Assembly: GCA_012064385.1 (NCBI GenBank)
Contig: QRDG01000524.1
Span: 1,209,489 to 1,273,488 of the forward strand
Direction: 5' to 3'
Length of the DNA: 64,000 bases
Source: Puccinellia tenuiflora
Taxonomy: Eukaryota; Streptophyta; Magnoliopsida; Poales; Poaceae
The notes below the pieces were generated by a model. The model saw nothing but the letters and a program-made list of their open reading frames with translations, was not told the DNA's origin and made no database searches. A program made the position numbers and the translations under genes. Below are positions 47,094 to 57,427 of this stretch, one piece after another. Position 1 is the stretch's first letter; each line of letters begins with the position of its first letter.

Positions 47094-48457
47094 TTACTCC
47101 GTGTTCGTAGAAGGGTCAAGAACGTGGCCGGCGAAGAGCACCGCACCGGACACCTCCTCAACTATGAAGAACGCAAACGGATGGTCCGCAACGAAATCCA
47201 CAGGATGTAGAAACCTTACGGAGCAGAGTTTGACAAGGGTCATGGCTGTGGAGGCAACCGCCTCGGTGCCTTCCTCGTTCACTTCGACGACCGCTTTGTG
47301 GAACACATCTTCCACCCACAAGCCATCGGAGTTGGCCTCCACCATGTCAGACAGATCGGCGTAGTTGCGGAATGCGGCCCTTAGCCCCAAACTCTCGAGA
47401 TCTTTCTTCATGCTGCAGAAGAAGGACAGCTTGAACTTGGGGAGCCGGAGCTCGGTCAGCCTCGTCGACCTCGTGGGCAGGTGGTCCAACAGGAAGCTTG
47501 GACCGCCGGACGCCATTTCGTCGGCAAGGCTAGGCAGCCCGTCGCGTTTGGTTGGGAGGAAGATGCACATGGAGTACCGCGCGCCGCTGCCGCTGCCGTT
47601 CTTGGCCTGCTTGTATGGGAGCTTGAGCACCTTGAACCCGTCGTAGCAGGACACCATGTACTTTTTGCTTCTGCTTCCGGCCATGAAGGGCACTCGGACC
47701 GTGCTGCCGTCGAGACGGTAGAACGTGTCCTCTTTGGTGCGGCTCCGGCAGAAGGGCTCCTCCCACTTGCCCTTGAAGTAGATGGCATTGGTGAGCACGA
47801 GCCTGGTGTCCGCGTGCACGGATCCTGGTGGGAGGACGCACGTGATGAGCTTCTTCGTGGCCTCTGCTACCCAGCTGGTTATCTCATTCCTTGCCTTCTT
47901 TGGCTGCAGAAAAAGAGTGATCGCATTGATCGATCGATCATGGTTGAAAGGTAAACATATAAAGTGAGATATACGGATTATATGTTACGCATCTAGTCTT
48001 TCACGACGTACTAGCTAGTGCTGACCTTTCTGACAAAGTCGACGGCGTGTGCTTCCGCCTTGTAGGAGTCGACGGTGCAGTGCCGGTAGGCCGGCTTGAG
48101 TGACAGATCTTTGTGATACCACACGCCGTAGGCGGACTTGACAACCAACCGCCATGACGGGTTATCGGCGGCGGTGAGGACGCGCTCCAACACGTCTCGC
48201 ACGATCTCCTCAACCTCGTCGCGCGAGGTGGCGCCGAGTACCGCGAGGAGTTCCTCCAGGGTGGTGCCACGGGCGCCGGCCGCCACAAGGCCTAACGCGG
48301 TGTAGATGGACAGCGGCGAGAACATGATGTTCTGGTCCTTATGCTCATCGCCATTGGAAAACTTGTTGGACAGGTGGAGGGCGAGCGCCGCCAGACCGCC
48401 GGAGTCGACGGACGTCCCGCGAGCCTTCTTGCTTGGACGCGTCGCCTCCTTGCCCAT
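47094..48457 (-). CDS. Serpin (plant serine protease inhibitor), two exons
   Basis: Exon 1 is 48457-48026 and exon 2 is 47903-47094, with GT/AG borders and the phase-0 intron position usual for plant serpins; 413 residues. It opens MGKEATRPSKKARG, a basic extension slightly longer than usual. Serpin signatures follow: NIMFSPLSIYTALGLVAAGA, LVLTNAIYFKGKWEEPF, SMCIFLPTKRDGL, LRLPKFKLSF, and the C-terminal HPFAFFIVEE with GAVLFAGHVLDP. The reactive-centre hinge reads EEGTEAVASTAM, small residues typical of inhibitory serpins. Counting from the hinge, the scissile bond falls at about Leu-Cys in LVKLCSVRF, not the common Leu-Arg-Ser type. No secretion signal is seen, consistent with cytosolic plant serpins. 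Target protease unknown. The frame is intact. Confidence 0.93.
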
Positions 48458-48501
48458 GGTGACCTAGCTTGCCGATGTCACCTGGAGTACGCGGCGCAGG
48501 G

Positions 48502-48509
48502 TTTTATAG
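48502..48509 (-). promoter_or_regulatory. TATA box of the serpin gene
   Basis: On the minus strand GCTATAAAACCC lies about 45 bp before the start codon, pointing toward the serpin. The spacing allows a short leader of about 15-20 nt, or the real start may be slightly different. Confidence 0.6.
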
Positions 48510-48750
48510 CGTTAATTCGAGAGGAAACATAATTAAGGACGGCGCTTATTAAGAAACCATCCGATCTTTTCAGCCGTTGAATCGCGCGTACGAACACATA
48601 GGATGTTCTGTCGTTTCTAGTTCTGTTGGAAAGATTGGCTACACGTAGCTGGGCTGATGCTCTATGGGCTGACCTGGGATCCCTGGCGTTGATTAGGCTA
48701 AGTAGATGCATGTGAAACTCGTTAAATGGGCCCACGATCTGTATTAGGCA

Positions 48751-49248
48751 TACGGATGGCAACCCGCCGGGTTCGGGGCCGGGTTTGGAATACCCATACC
48801 CGTACCCGGCTCCTCCACCCGTACCCGCCACCCCGCCCCATACCCGCCGGCGGGTCGAGATCTCAACCATACCCGCGACCCGGCGGGTACGTGGGACCCG
48901 CCCCGTACCCGCCAAGGAGAGGCAGCTCGTGTGTGGCTGTGGCCTGTACGTTAGTGTCTTCAGTGGGCTAGGTCTCTTAGTGGGCTAGGTGCGTTAGTGG
49001 GCTTGTGGGCTAGGGGTGTTAGTGGCTTAGTAGGCAATGACATGTGGGGTCATTACGTTCTAGTCGGGTACACGGGTTCGCGGGTATGGGTTTGGCATCC
49101 CCATACCCGCACCCGCACCCGCATACCCGATGGGTATGACATTTTCCTGTTAAGCATTCCCATGGGGATTTTTCTAGCCCAAACCCTCCCCATTTGAGGC
49201 GGGTACCCATCGGGTTTGCGGGTATCGGGTACCCATTGCCATCCGTAA
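48751..49248. mobile_element. Non-autonomous TIR element (hAT-like) upstream of the serpin
   Basis: Inverted termini TACGGATGGCAA and TTGCCATCCGTA enclose about 500 bp rich in GGGTACCCGC-type palindromic motifs in both orientations, especially near the ends. The flanks TATTAGGCA (48742-48750) and TATTTAGGCA (49249-49258) look like a target duplication with one extra base. The TIR resembles the GGGATGGCAA ends of a common plant hAT MITE family. No transposase. The overlapping frames are repeat shadows. Confidence 0.7.
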
Positions 49249-49258
49249 TATTTAGGCA

Positions 49259-51420
49259 TTTAGGTGTTCGGAAGGAGATATTCGGGAAGCCATGAGCAGC
49301 CCATTGCAAAACATCAAGCTAGATGATACCCCCGCGTTGCTATGAAAAAATTGGACATATCTGTAGTAATCTATTAATTTTATTAATTTCGGATAGAAAA
49401 AGATATTAGCATAATTGCTATAAGAATTTTTACTGTTGCAACTTACATATCATGCAAGGTATGATTGCATTATTTCTATTCAAGCCAAAAGGTCCCAAAT
49501 AGCTTGGATTCGCTCAATGCATGTTTAGCTGTACAACCTCCAATAATTTTCGTAGTCAGTTAAACATTGATAGAGTCTGTAACTTGGTAGCCTCAGTAAG
49601 ATGGATCAGCCATTGGAACAGATGGATTTGACTCTAGATATTGCACTGAACTCATAGTTCCTGACTAAAATGTCAACTATATATGCTGCTCTATTCGAGA
49701 ATACTGCACCAGAAAGATTGAATATGCTTTCAATATGAGCTTTGCTTCTGCTCGGAGAGAATTTTGTCCCTTGGTTTCTGTTTGGAGTTTTCAACGATTG
49801 ACTGTAAGTTTGTAACTGTAACTCATCTGTGGTTGCTGAACTTTGGTACACAATTAGATAGATGCCAGTTCTATAGCATCACTGCTCAGCCTTGTTCTTT
49901 ATTTTCAGTCTAAATCCAATTGGCACGATACGTGGTATCGCCAAATCACATCATATAGGACTCGGCATAGTATAAATATATGAATAGCAAGGTACAATAC
50001 TTTCATAGTCGCATCTAGGAAATCCTAAGGTAAATCTTTGCAGCAATTTGTCTGTCATAGCATGCTCAAAAGACTTTAAGGTATCCCTTTGAAAAAAAAG
50101 ACTCTAAGGTATCACGATGATTTAAAATTATTAGTTTTGTTGGAAGCTAAATTATTAGTTAGCTATACTACTTGTAGAGAGAAAAACATTTCATCGACAA
50201 AATTACTTGAACCGTTATATATAACCCCAATAGATAATAAAATTATTTTGTAAGATGACTAAGTATATACATAGCAACATGGACTTTATAGAAGCATCGT
50301 TGATTGCTACACAACAAAGAAAGGGGAAGGAAATCATGTCCTTGAAAAAAACTGGACATATTGACAAACTCAAAAGGAACAGGAAGCAAAGCGTAGATAC
50401 ATAATCATATCAAGATGAGAAGACGAGCTTTCAATAAGAGGCAGAGCAGGCGGGACATTAGCATGCCAAATAAATTAGGTGAAATGTGCATAATAAGAAG
50501 AAATAGGGGATACCATATATAGCAGAAAATAAATAAAAGGGATGTTCATACAGTTGCAGTTTGTATAAAAGTCGGTCGAAATAGCATACAACTTATATGA
50601 CCATATTTCGTACCTTCATAGCCGGCAAATATACTCTTATCTCCTTTTGAGTATACAGGCTTGAAGGATCTTTTAGAGAGCTGGAGGTGTAGTCTCTATG
50701 CCGATAACTAAAGTTGGTATCTGCCTATCATGTTTGAAGCTGAGCAAATAAATTTTCCCACTGAAATAAGATATGAACTGTTATATATAGCATAAGAATA
50801 ATAAGCATAGAAGATGTGTAATGGTTAACAACTTGCATCCTTTTAATGGCAATGTCGGCATGATCTAAAACTCTGTGTTAGCATACAGTTTACTTTTTAC
50901 ACAGTAAAATAAGAAATCAAGCAAATATCTCAGACTAAAATTTACGTAAGCTTTTAGCTATGCCCTGCTGGGGCAAATTGAGCACTTATATTATGTATCA
51001 AGTGAATATTTTCTTCTTGGCATCAAATTTGAAAATTGTCTCCCTGCTTGTGTCCTGCAATTACATCAAGAAATTCTCATTGGATAATTCAAAAGGCACA
51101 ATGTTTCGGGGATGAACAAATTGGCATGTAAGAAGTACAATATAAAACGTTGAGGAAACAATATGAAGGAAAAATGATTACCATTACGATTCATGCAGCC
51201 AAAAAGTGCAGAACAACACCTCACTAACGTCGTACCCATGGCACCAAGTCATTTTCATACATACATATATATACTGCCCTTTTCCACAAACCTCCCATGA
51301 ACCGTCAATCTGTAGGCACGAGCCTAGTCTGAACAGTCTGCTGCAAATATAAGATGGACCTTCTTGTTGCAAGTCACAAATTTTCAGAAAAATAACCTAT
51401 CTGACTTTTGGGCAATGTGG
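49259..51420. other. AT-rich intergenic DNA, no gene seen
   Basis: No supported gene over about 2.2 kb. At 49319-49345 the minus strand reads GCAACGCGGGGGTATCATCTAG, split here as GCAACGCGGG and GTATCATCTAG, which resembles a Helitron 3' end pointing left. The other end was not found. The remainder is AT-rich. Confidence 0.35.
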
Positions 51421-51427
51421 AGAACGG

Positions 51428-51934
51428 ATGGTACACAACATAATCTGCCAGCAAGTTGCACTAATACTTGATAGTTCAGTCTGCAAAACCCCAAAATCCA
51501 GTAACAATAGTCCACTCCAAAATCATAGAGGGAGAACAACTCCAACTAATGGAAAAAGCACCGGAGAAAATTTATGCCATATGTCTGATACATCTGATAC
51601 TTCAGTCTGGAAAACCATGAAATCCAACATTCCAACACTGCAAGCTACTCTTCCAAAAATCATAGAGGGAGAACAAATCCATCTAATGGAAGAAACTATT
51701 GATGAAATGTACAGGAGTGGAAAATATTTACAATCGACTGAGAAACAAACTCTCATCACAAATCTTGTGAAAGAATCACGTGCAACAGTAGATCTGGATG
51801 AGGTCACAATAATAGAAATATGTGCAGGTTGGGAGATGCTCACTTATCAATCATCAGCAAAAACATCTCGTGTAGCCGCAATCATTAGGATTATGCAGAG
51901 CAGACAGAGCCAAACGAATACCTTTAATGCATAA
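51428..51934 (+). other. Uncertain ORF with an internal duplication
   Basis: A 168-codon frame in AT-rich DNA. The nucleotide segment from CAGTCTGCAAAACC (51478) to about 51560 is repeated from 51603 to about 51700 with changes and a 12-nt indel; AATCATAGAGGGAGAACAA is identical in both. The copies are read in different frames here, so if they derive from an exon, one copy is out of frame. The C-terminal part (IIEGEQIHLMEETIDEM, then WEMLTYQSSAKTSRVAA) looks protein-like, but I do not recognise it. It may be an exon scrap. Confidence 0.3.
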
Positions 51935-52032
51935 AAAAACCATCATCATCTAACTTCTCACTTCGATCTACTGGAGGGCACCACAAACGGAAGAGACCCG
52001 CAGCTGATGAAGAACACCAACGATAGGATAAG

Positions 52033-52318
52033 CAGAAAATAGGAGCTCGACGAACATCAAAGAAATGGATTGAAACTTGGAAGAGGAAGGGGGAGTGGGA
52101 TCCGAATGCAATGGGAGCGGGGATGGATTAATAAACCACCATGAAAACTTCAGTTACGAAATTATAAACAGAACGCAGAAAATAGGAGCTCGATGAACAT
52201 CAAAGAAATGGAATGAAACTTGGAAGAGGAAGGGGGAGTGGGATCCGAATGGAATGGGAGCGGGGATGGATTAATAAACCACCATGAAAACTTCAGTTAC
52301 GAAATTATAAACAGAACG
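52033..52318. repeat. Two-copy tandem duplication, 143-bp unit
   Basis: Units 52033-52175 and 52176-52318 both begin CAGAAAATAGGAGCTCGA and differ by only about three bases (for example GGATTGAAAC against GGAATGAAAC). The near identity points to recent duplication. It ends about 30 bp before the LTR at 52350. No coding role seen. Confidence 0.9.
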
Positions 52319-52541
52319 AATAAACGGGAGGGAATTAATGGTGAGGAAATGAAAGGACACGGATGTCATCTAGAGGGGGGTGAATAGACGATTTAAAATT
52401 CTTTCGGTTTAGGCTTGAATAAATACGAAATAAAACTAGTGTTTAATTTATCAACCACAAAACCTACACAAGCACCAACAACTTATGCTAAACAAGATAA
52501 GCAACTATGTGATAGCAATGTGTGTGTATATATATATATAT

Positions 52542-55150
52542 CCAGCTATTCTGCACTCCCGTACAGAATAACTATTCTGAACAACTTTCTGAACTTCCTT
52601 ACGAAAACAATGTGAACTTTCCGACGGAACTCTCAGATCTATTTTTTTGGCGGAGAGTGTTTCGAGCGCCATTTTCAAACCGTTTATCGGAATGACGCAT
52701 GCGATATACCCTTGGATAGCTAGAGAAATTGCGCAACTTTTATTCTTCTGCCGGATTTCCGAATTCTTTATGGTTTTAAAGTAATTTTAATTATACTAAA
52801 CACAGTTTTCGCGGATTTTTCCATTTTCGTACTGTATTTTGGAAGCCATTTTCAAACCGCTCATCGGATGGATGCAAATAATATGCCGTTGGATTCTTAT
52901 GGAAAATGCGCAATTTTTCTATCTCTGTCAAAATTTCCCAATTCCTTACGGTTTAAGAGCAGTTTTAAAAATAGAGACATCAGTTTTCTGAAATTTAGAT
53001 CCGGCGGACTGTTTTTTCGCAATTACTTTTAAACCGCTTATCGAAACTTAACAAATAATATGCCGTTGGAAAGATATTGATTAGATGCAACTTTTATGTG
53101 TATAAATTATTTTGAAATTCGATACGGTTTTTGATTAATTTTGAAAATACGAAAAACGGATAGTCCACATAATATGCCGTTGACCCTATTTTTTCCGAAC
53201 TTCACATGGTACACAAGTAAACTTTCTATTTTCGAACCACTTCTGAACTTTTCACTCATAAAGTTGACGAACTCCTCAGAATGCGTAAGTGAACTTCGTA
53301 ACTGAACTTCTCTAGGTAGCATATTTTTTCTGAACCCCGTGAGCGTAAGTGAACTTCTTAGCGAATGTTAGTGAACTTCCTTGTTTTTTTTACAATTGAA
53401 CCTCTCACTGAAAAATCTTTTTTTTCTAAACTTCCCGTGAGCGTAAGTGAACTTCTCAGCGAATGTTAGTGATTTTCCTATTTTTTTTTTACAAGTGAAC
53501 GTCTCGCTGCAAAATCTTTTTTTTCTAAACTTCCCGTGAGCGTAAGTGAACTTCTCAACGAGTGTTAGTGAACTTCTTATTTTTTTTACAAGTGAACCTC
53601 TCGCTGAATTTTTTTTCTAAACTTCCTTTTTTTCGCAACAGAATTTCTCGGCCTACCATATTTTTTTCTGAACCTCTCGCGATACATATATGAACTTCCT
53701 ATTTTTTCATAAGTGAACTTCCTATTAATTTCGCAAGTCAACTTATTAGCGGATCATATTTTTTCTGAACTTCTCGTGATATACCAATGAACTTTCTATT
53801 AATTTTTTACTATTTTTCTTCATTTTTTTTAACATCGAACTTTAAAAGTTGCATATAGTGAACTTCGATGCTATTCTTCACTGATCTGAATTTGGAATAT
53901 TTTTTTCTAAACTACCCGTGAGCGTTAGTGAACTTCTCAGCGAATCTTAGTGAACTTCCTATTTTGCTAAAGAACACACATGACATTTGCAAAGTCAGAC
54001 AATTCCAGTAGCAAAAATCTTGCGAACTGCCTATAATTTTTTTGACGGTAAATAAGTGCCTATAATCGAAGCTAGCTTTTCCCGACCAAACAATTGAACT
54101 CCCGTTTGGAATGAAGCTAACTCCAATTTTTTACAATCGAAAAAGTGAACTGCTCTCTCACACACACACAATCTGTGGAAAAAAAAACTGCTCGAAGAAC
54201 TGCTCCACAACGCATCAGAGCAGTAGCAGTGTCGGAGGCGGCCACGTCTGGGCGGGGCCAGGAAGCGAGAGGCGTCCACGACCTCCTCTCCGAGCGGAAC
54301 TCTAGGTAGGCGTGCAGGCGGCGCGTGGTGAGGCGGAGGTGGAGCCGGGGAGGGGCGCACGCGGCCCAGGAGGTGGAGCCGGGGTCGGGCTCGAGCGGCG
54401 ACGGAGGTGAGCCAGGGAGGGGCGGCGCCGACTTAGGAAGTCGCGAAGGGGCCTCGGCCATGGCAATGGAGGCGCGGGTGCTCGACCATGGCAACGGTGG
54501 TTGAGGGCCTCGGCCAGGGAGACGCGGCGAATGGCCTCGGCCAGGGAGAAGGGCGGAGGCTGGGCGGGGGCAGGTTGCGCCGGAGGAGGAGGTTGCACGG
54601 GGGCGGGGCGTGCCGGCGGAGGGAGGCGCACGGCGGCGACCTCGGTAGGGAGGCGTGCACGGTGGCGACCTCGCCTGGGAGGCGCGCGGGGGCGGGGGCG
54701 GCGGCCTCTGCAGGAAGGCGCACGCGGCGACGACCTCGCCTGGGAGGCGGGGATGGGGAGCCGCGGACGTCGGCCACCGAGAAGGGGGCGGGGATGGGGA
54801 GGCTAGCAGAGGCGGGGATGGGGAGGCTAGCTGACGAAGGAGGGAGGTGGCCGCGCCGGGGAAGGAGGCTAGCGGCCGGGGGCGGGGCGCGCCAGAGATT
54901 GGCAGCGCGCCGACGGATGCGCGCGGCGAAGGAGCGGGGAGGGGACGGCGTAGGGAGCGAATCGATGGGAGGTGGTTGGGGACGAGGGGGAGAGCGCTTC
55001 GGGTGGGTGGAGTTGGTTTTTTTTTTTGTCAGTTCGGTTCGGATAAGAAACTGATTAGGAGGGGGTCGGTTCGGGATAAGAAGCTGATTATGATGGGAAA
55101 GTTGTACAGAATAGCTATTCAGCAAACACTTAAGGGGTTGTGCAGAATAG

Positions 55151-55158
<8 letters not shown>
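52542..55158. mobile_element. Element inserted in a (TA)n microsatellite
   Basis: The ends carry an 11-bp inverted repeat, CTATTCTGCAC, and its inverse GTGCAGAATAG, with further inverted pieces just inside (GTACAGAATA near both ends). Both ends abut TA runs (about 10 repeats left, 36 right), as in micron-type elements that insert in (TA)n. Inside are imperfect repeats with ATATGCCGTTGGA (52640-53180), a GTGAACTTC array (53180-53960) and a GC-rich block (54190-55010). No transposase. The GC-rich block gives long Pro/Ala/Arg frames on both strands (minus 54433-55125, plus 54488-55054). They look like composition effects, perhaps a captured exon. Confidence 0.6.
53320..53620. repeat. Tandem array of about 95-bp units with GTAAGTGAACTTC
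   Basis: Three successive units (about 53330, 53425 and 53524) share CCCGTGAGCGTAAGTGAACT, GAATGTTAGTGA, a T run, ACAAGTGAAC and a CTCGCTG-like phrase. Looser variants of GTGAACTTC continue to about 53960. Part of the TA-flanked element. Confidence 0.75.

Positions 55159-55230
<72 letters not shown>
55159..55230. repeat. (TA)36 microsatellite
   Basis: An uninterrupted TA dinucleotide run of 72 bp at the right border of the inserted element. A shorter run (about 52527-52541) marks the left border. Overlapping IYIYI frames are artefacts. Confidence 0.95.
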
Positions 55231-55231
<1 letters not shown>

Positions 55232-57427
55232 CTTCAAGCTCGAAGGATATCACAAAGATAATTGCATAAGTAAAGAGCTCGGGTATAGAAATAACCGAGG
55301 CACGCGAAGACGATGATTTATCCCGAAGTTCAGTTCCCAATGGAAGCTAATCTCCGTTTGGAGCGGTGCGGTGTTCACCAAAGTGAAGCACCGAATAGCC
55401 GTCAAATGGCACACCGATGTGGAGTACCACGAGCCACTATGGGACACTTGAGGGTGGTCACCGAACCCGTACAAGGTTGGGGCAATCTCCACAACTTAAT
55501 TGGAGGCTCCCAACAAATCCCGCGAGTCACCAAAACTCCGAGATGAACAAGGTTGAGCCACACTCCACAACCTAATTGGAGGCTCCCAACAAATCCTGTG
55601 AGCTACCAAAACTCCGAGATATCAACAACCGTCAAGGGTACCAACGTGCCCTAGAGGAACAAGCCCTAGGGCACCCAAGCACCGAAGAGTAACAAACTTC
55701 TCAACTTCAAATTCTACATATCACCGTGGAGAGCACAAACCGATGCACCAAATGCAATGGCAAGAACACACTAAGTGGTCAAGTCCTTCAATCCCGAATC
55801 CAACCAAAGCAACTAGTGCTTGGGAGGGATTTGAGAGGAAGAACAAAGGAGAAACACTAAGAAACTCCAAAATCTATATCCAACAGATTCCCCTTACTTA
55901 GAGGAGATATGGTTTGGTGGAATAGTGGATCTAGATCTCCTCTCCCTTTTCCCTCTAAAAGGAGGCAAGAATCATGGAGGGAAGAGGAGAAGAGAAGCTA
56001 AAAAATGTCAACAATGGTGGTGAGAGTTAGCTCCAAAAGTTAGACTAGCAATGGGGAAGAAGGCCCCTTTTTATATGAGGCCACAAAAGTGGCCGTTGGG
56101 GGCAAAACGTGCCCAGCCCGACACCCCGGCCTGGGGCCAGCCGGCAGTCCGGCCTGGCCGGCCGGGAATCTCATAGGCAGCGAAGAAGCAGCGCATGGAG
56201 ACTGGAACGCTGGCCTGCTGCCTCGGCCTGGGCCGACCTGCCCGTAGTGGGCCGGGCAAGCACCCGAGGGCGCCGGCCTGGACCCCGGCCTGGGCCGGCC
56301 TTGGAGCACAGGGGGCTGGGGAGCTACCCGACGCGCCCATCCTGGACCCCATCCTGGACCGGTCAGCCCGCGAAGGAGGCCGGGGAGTCTCTCGACGCGC
56401 CCGGCCTTGGGGCCGGCCTCAGGCCCGGCCAGGCCGGCCAGGCGTCCCCCTTTTTTCTTTTCTTTAATTCTGACTAGAAAACGTCCGACACCGAAAACAC
56501 AATAACTTTTGTATCCAGACTCCATTTTCGATAATCTTGGACTCGTTGGAATCACCACAATGAGCACTACAAGATTATGCAGAGAAACATCATAGTCCAA
56601 CAAGATATTATAATAACAAATGAGGAAAGGTTAAGCCTCTCTATTGCAAACCGGAGCTGCCATATCTTTTGCAAATGAAGTCCGAAAGAGGTGAAACCAC
56701 TTTTGTTGGCCTTGAAAATATTTGAAAACAATTAAGAGATAAATTCTCACACATGTATGTGTGGATAATTTCTCAAGGGCAAACCGACAATATTTCTAAT
56801 ATCGAAAACGCAATGTAAGACACATATGAAAAACCGTTTTCGATGAGCTTGTCCTTGTCATGACAAGCACGACAAGCACCAAGACCACACCACTATAAGA
56901 GCCAAATAAGAAACAATAAAGATGATGCCAAGGATGCAAAGGTTTGAGCTCTCTACGACCGATACGGTAAAGCTCACTTGAGAGCCCCTCTTGATAGTAC
57001 GGTTACCTATCCTAAAACCCGATCTCCCAACTACACCGCGAGACCGGTAAAATAGAAACCCTATCGAGATCATACCTTTGCCTTGCGCTTTCCACTTGAG
57101 CTAGATGATGACGATCTTGATCTCTCAAGGGGATCACCTTTCTTGATTGTGCTCCGCTCGGTGAAGACTCGCATATTGCTCCCCCATACACCAATATGGG
57201 AGAGACACTCTTTCGCATATCTTCACATGCCCTTATGTTGTATGTTGATCAACTTGCGCTTAGCCTTGATCAACATATAATCTTATTCTTTTAGCCTTGA
57301 CTCCAACATATGGAGTTCAAGCATTCCTTATGGACCAACACTACAAATATAATTCAAAGCACACATTAGTCCATAGAGATTGTCATTAATTACCAAAACA
57401 ACATATGGGGGCAACCATACTCTTTCA

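Larger units (their letters stand above)
52350..57427 (-). mobile_element. 3' LTR of the gag-only retrotransposon (minus copy), interrupted
   Basis: On the minus strand it starts TGAAAGAGTATGGTTGCCCC at 57427, right after a polypurine tract (ATGGGGGAAAT), and ends CTTTCA at 52350, with the same termini as the plus-copy LTR. It shares with that LTR the GGTAATTAATGACAATCTC start and the GAATAGACGATT-type end. TATATAAAAA-like TATA at 56067-56077. U3 is rich in GGCCGGCC-type repeats (56100-56450). It is about 5.1 kb because a 2.6-kb element is inserted at 52542-55158. The 100-190-codon frames inside are high-GC artefacts. Confidence 0.78.

Noticed and set aside
54433..55125. 230-codon Pro/Ala-rich minus frame (and opposite-strand 188-codon frame)
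   Set aside because: Low-complexity product of a GC-rich block, open in several frames on both strands.
55158..55340. ORF with long Tyr-Ile repeat
   Set aside because: It is only the translated (TA)n microsatellite.
56040..56603. 187-codon minus frame in the LTR U3
   Set aside because: Encodes repeated GGCCGGCC-type DNA motifs; not conserved in the plus-copy LTR.
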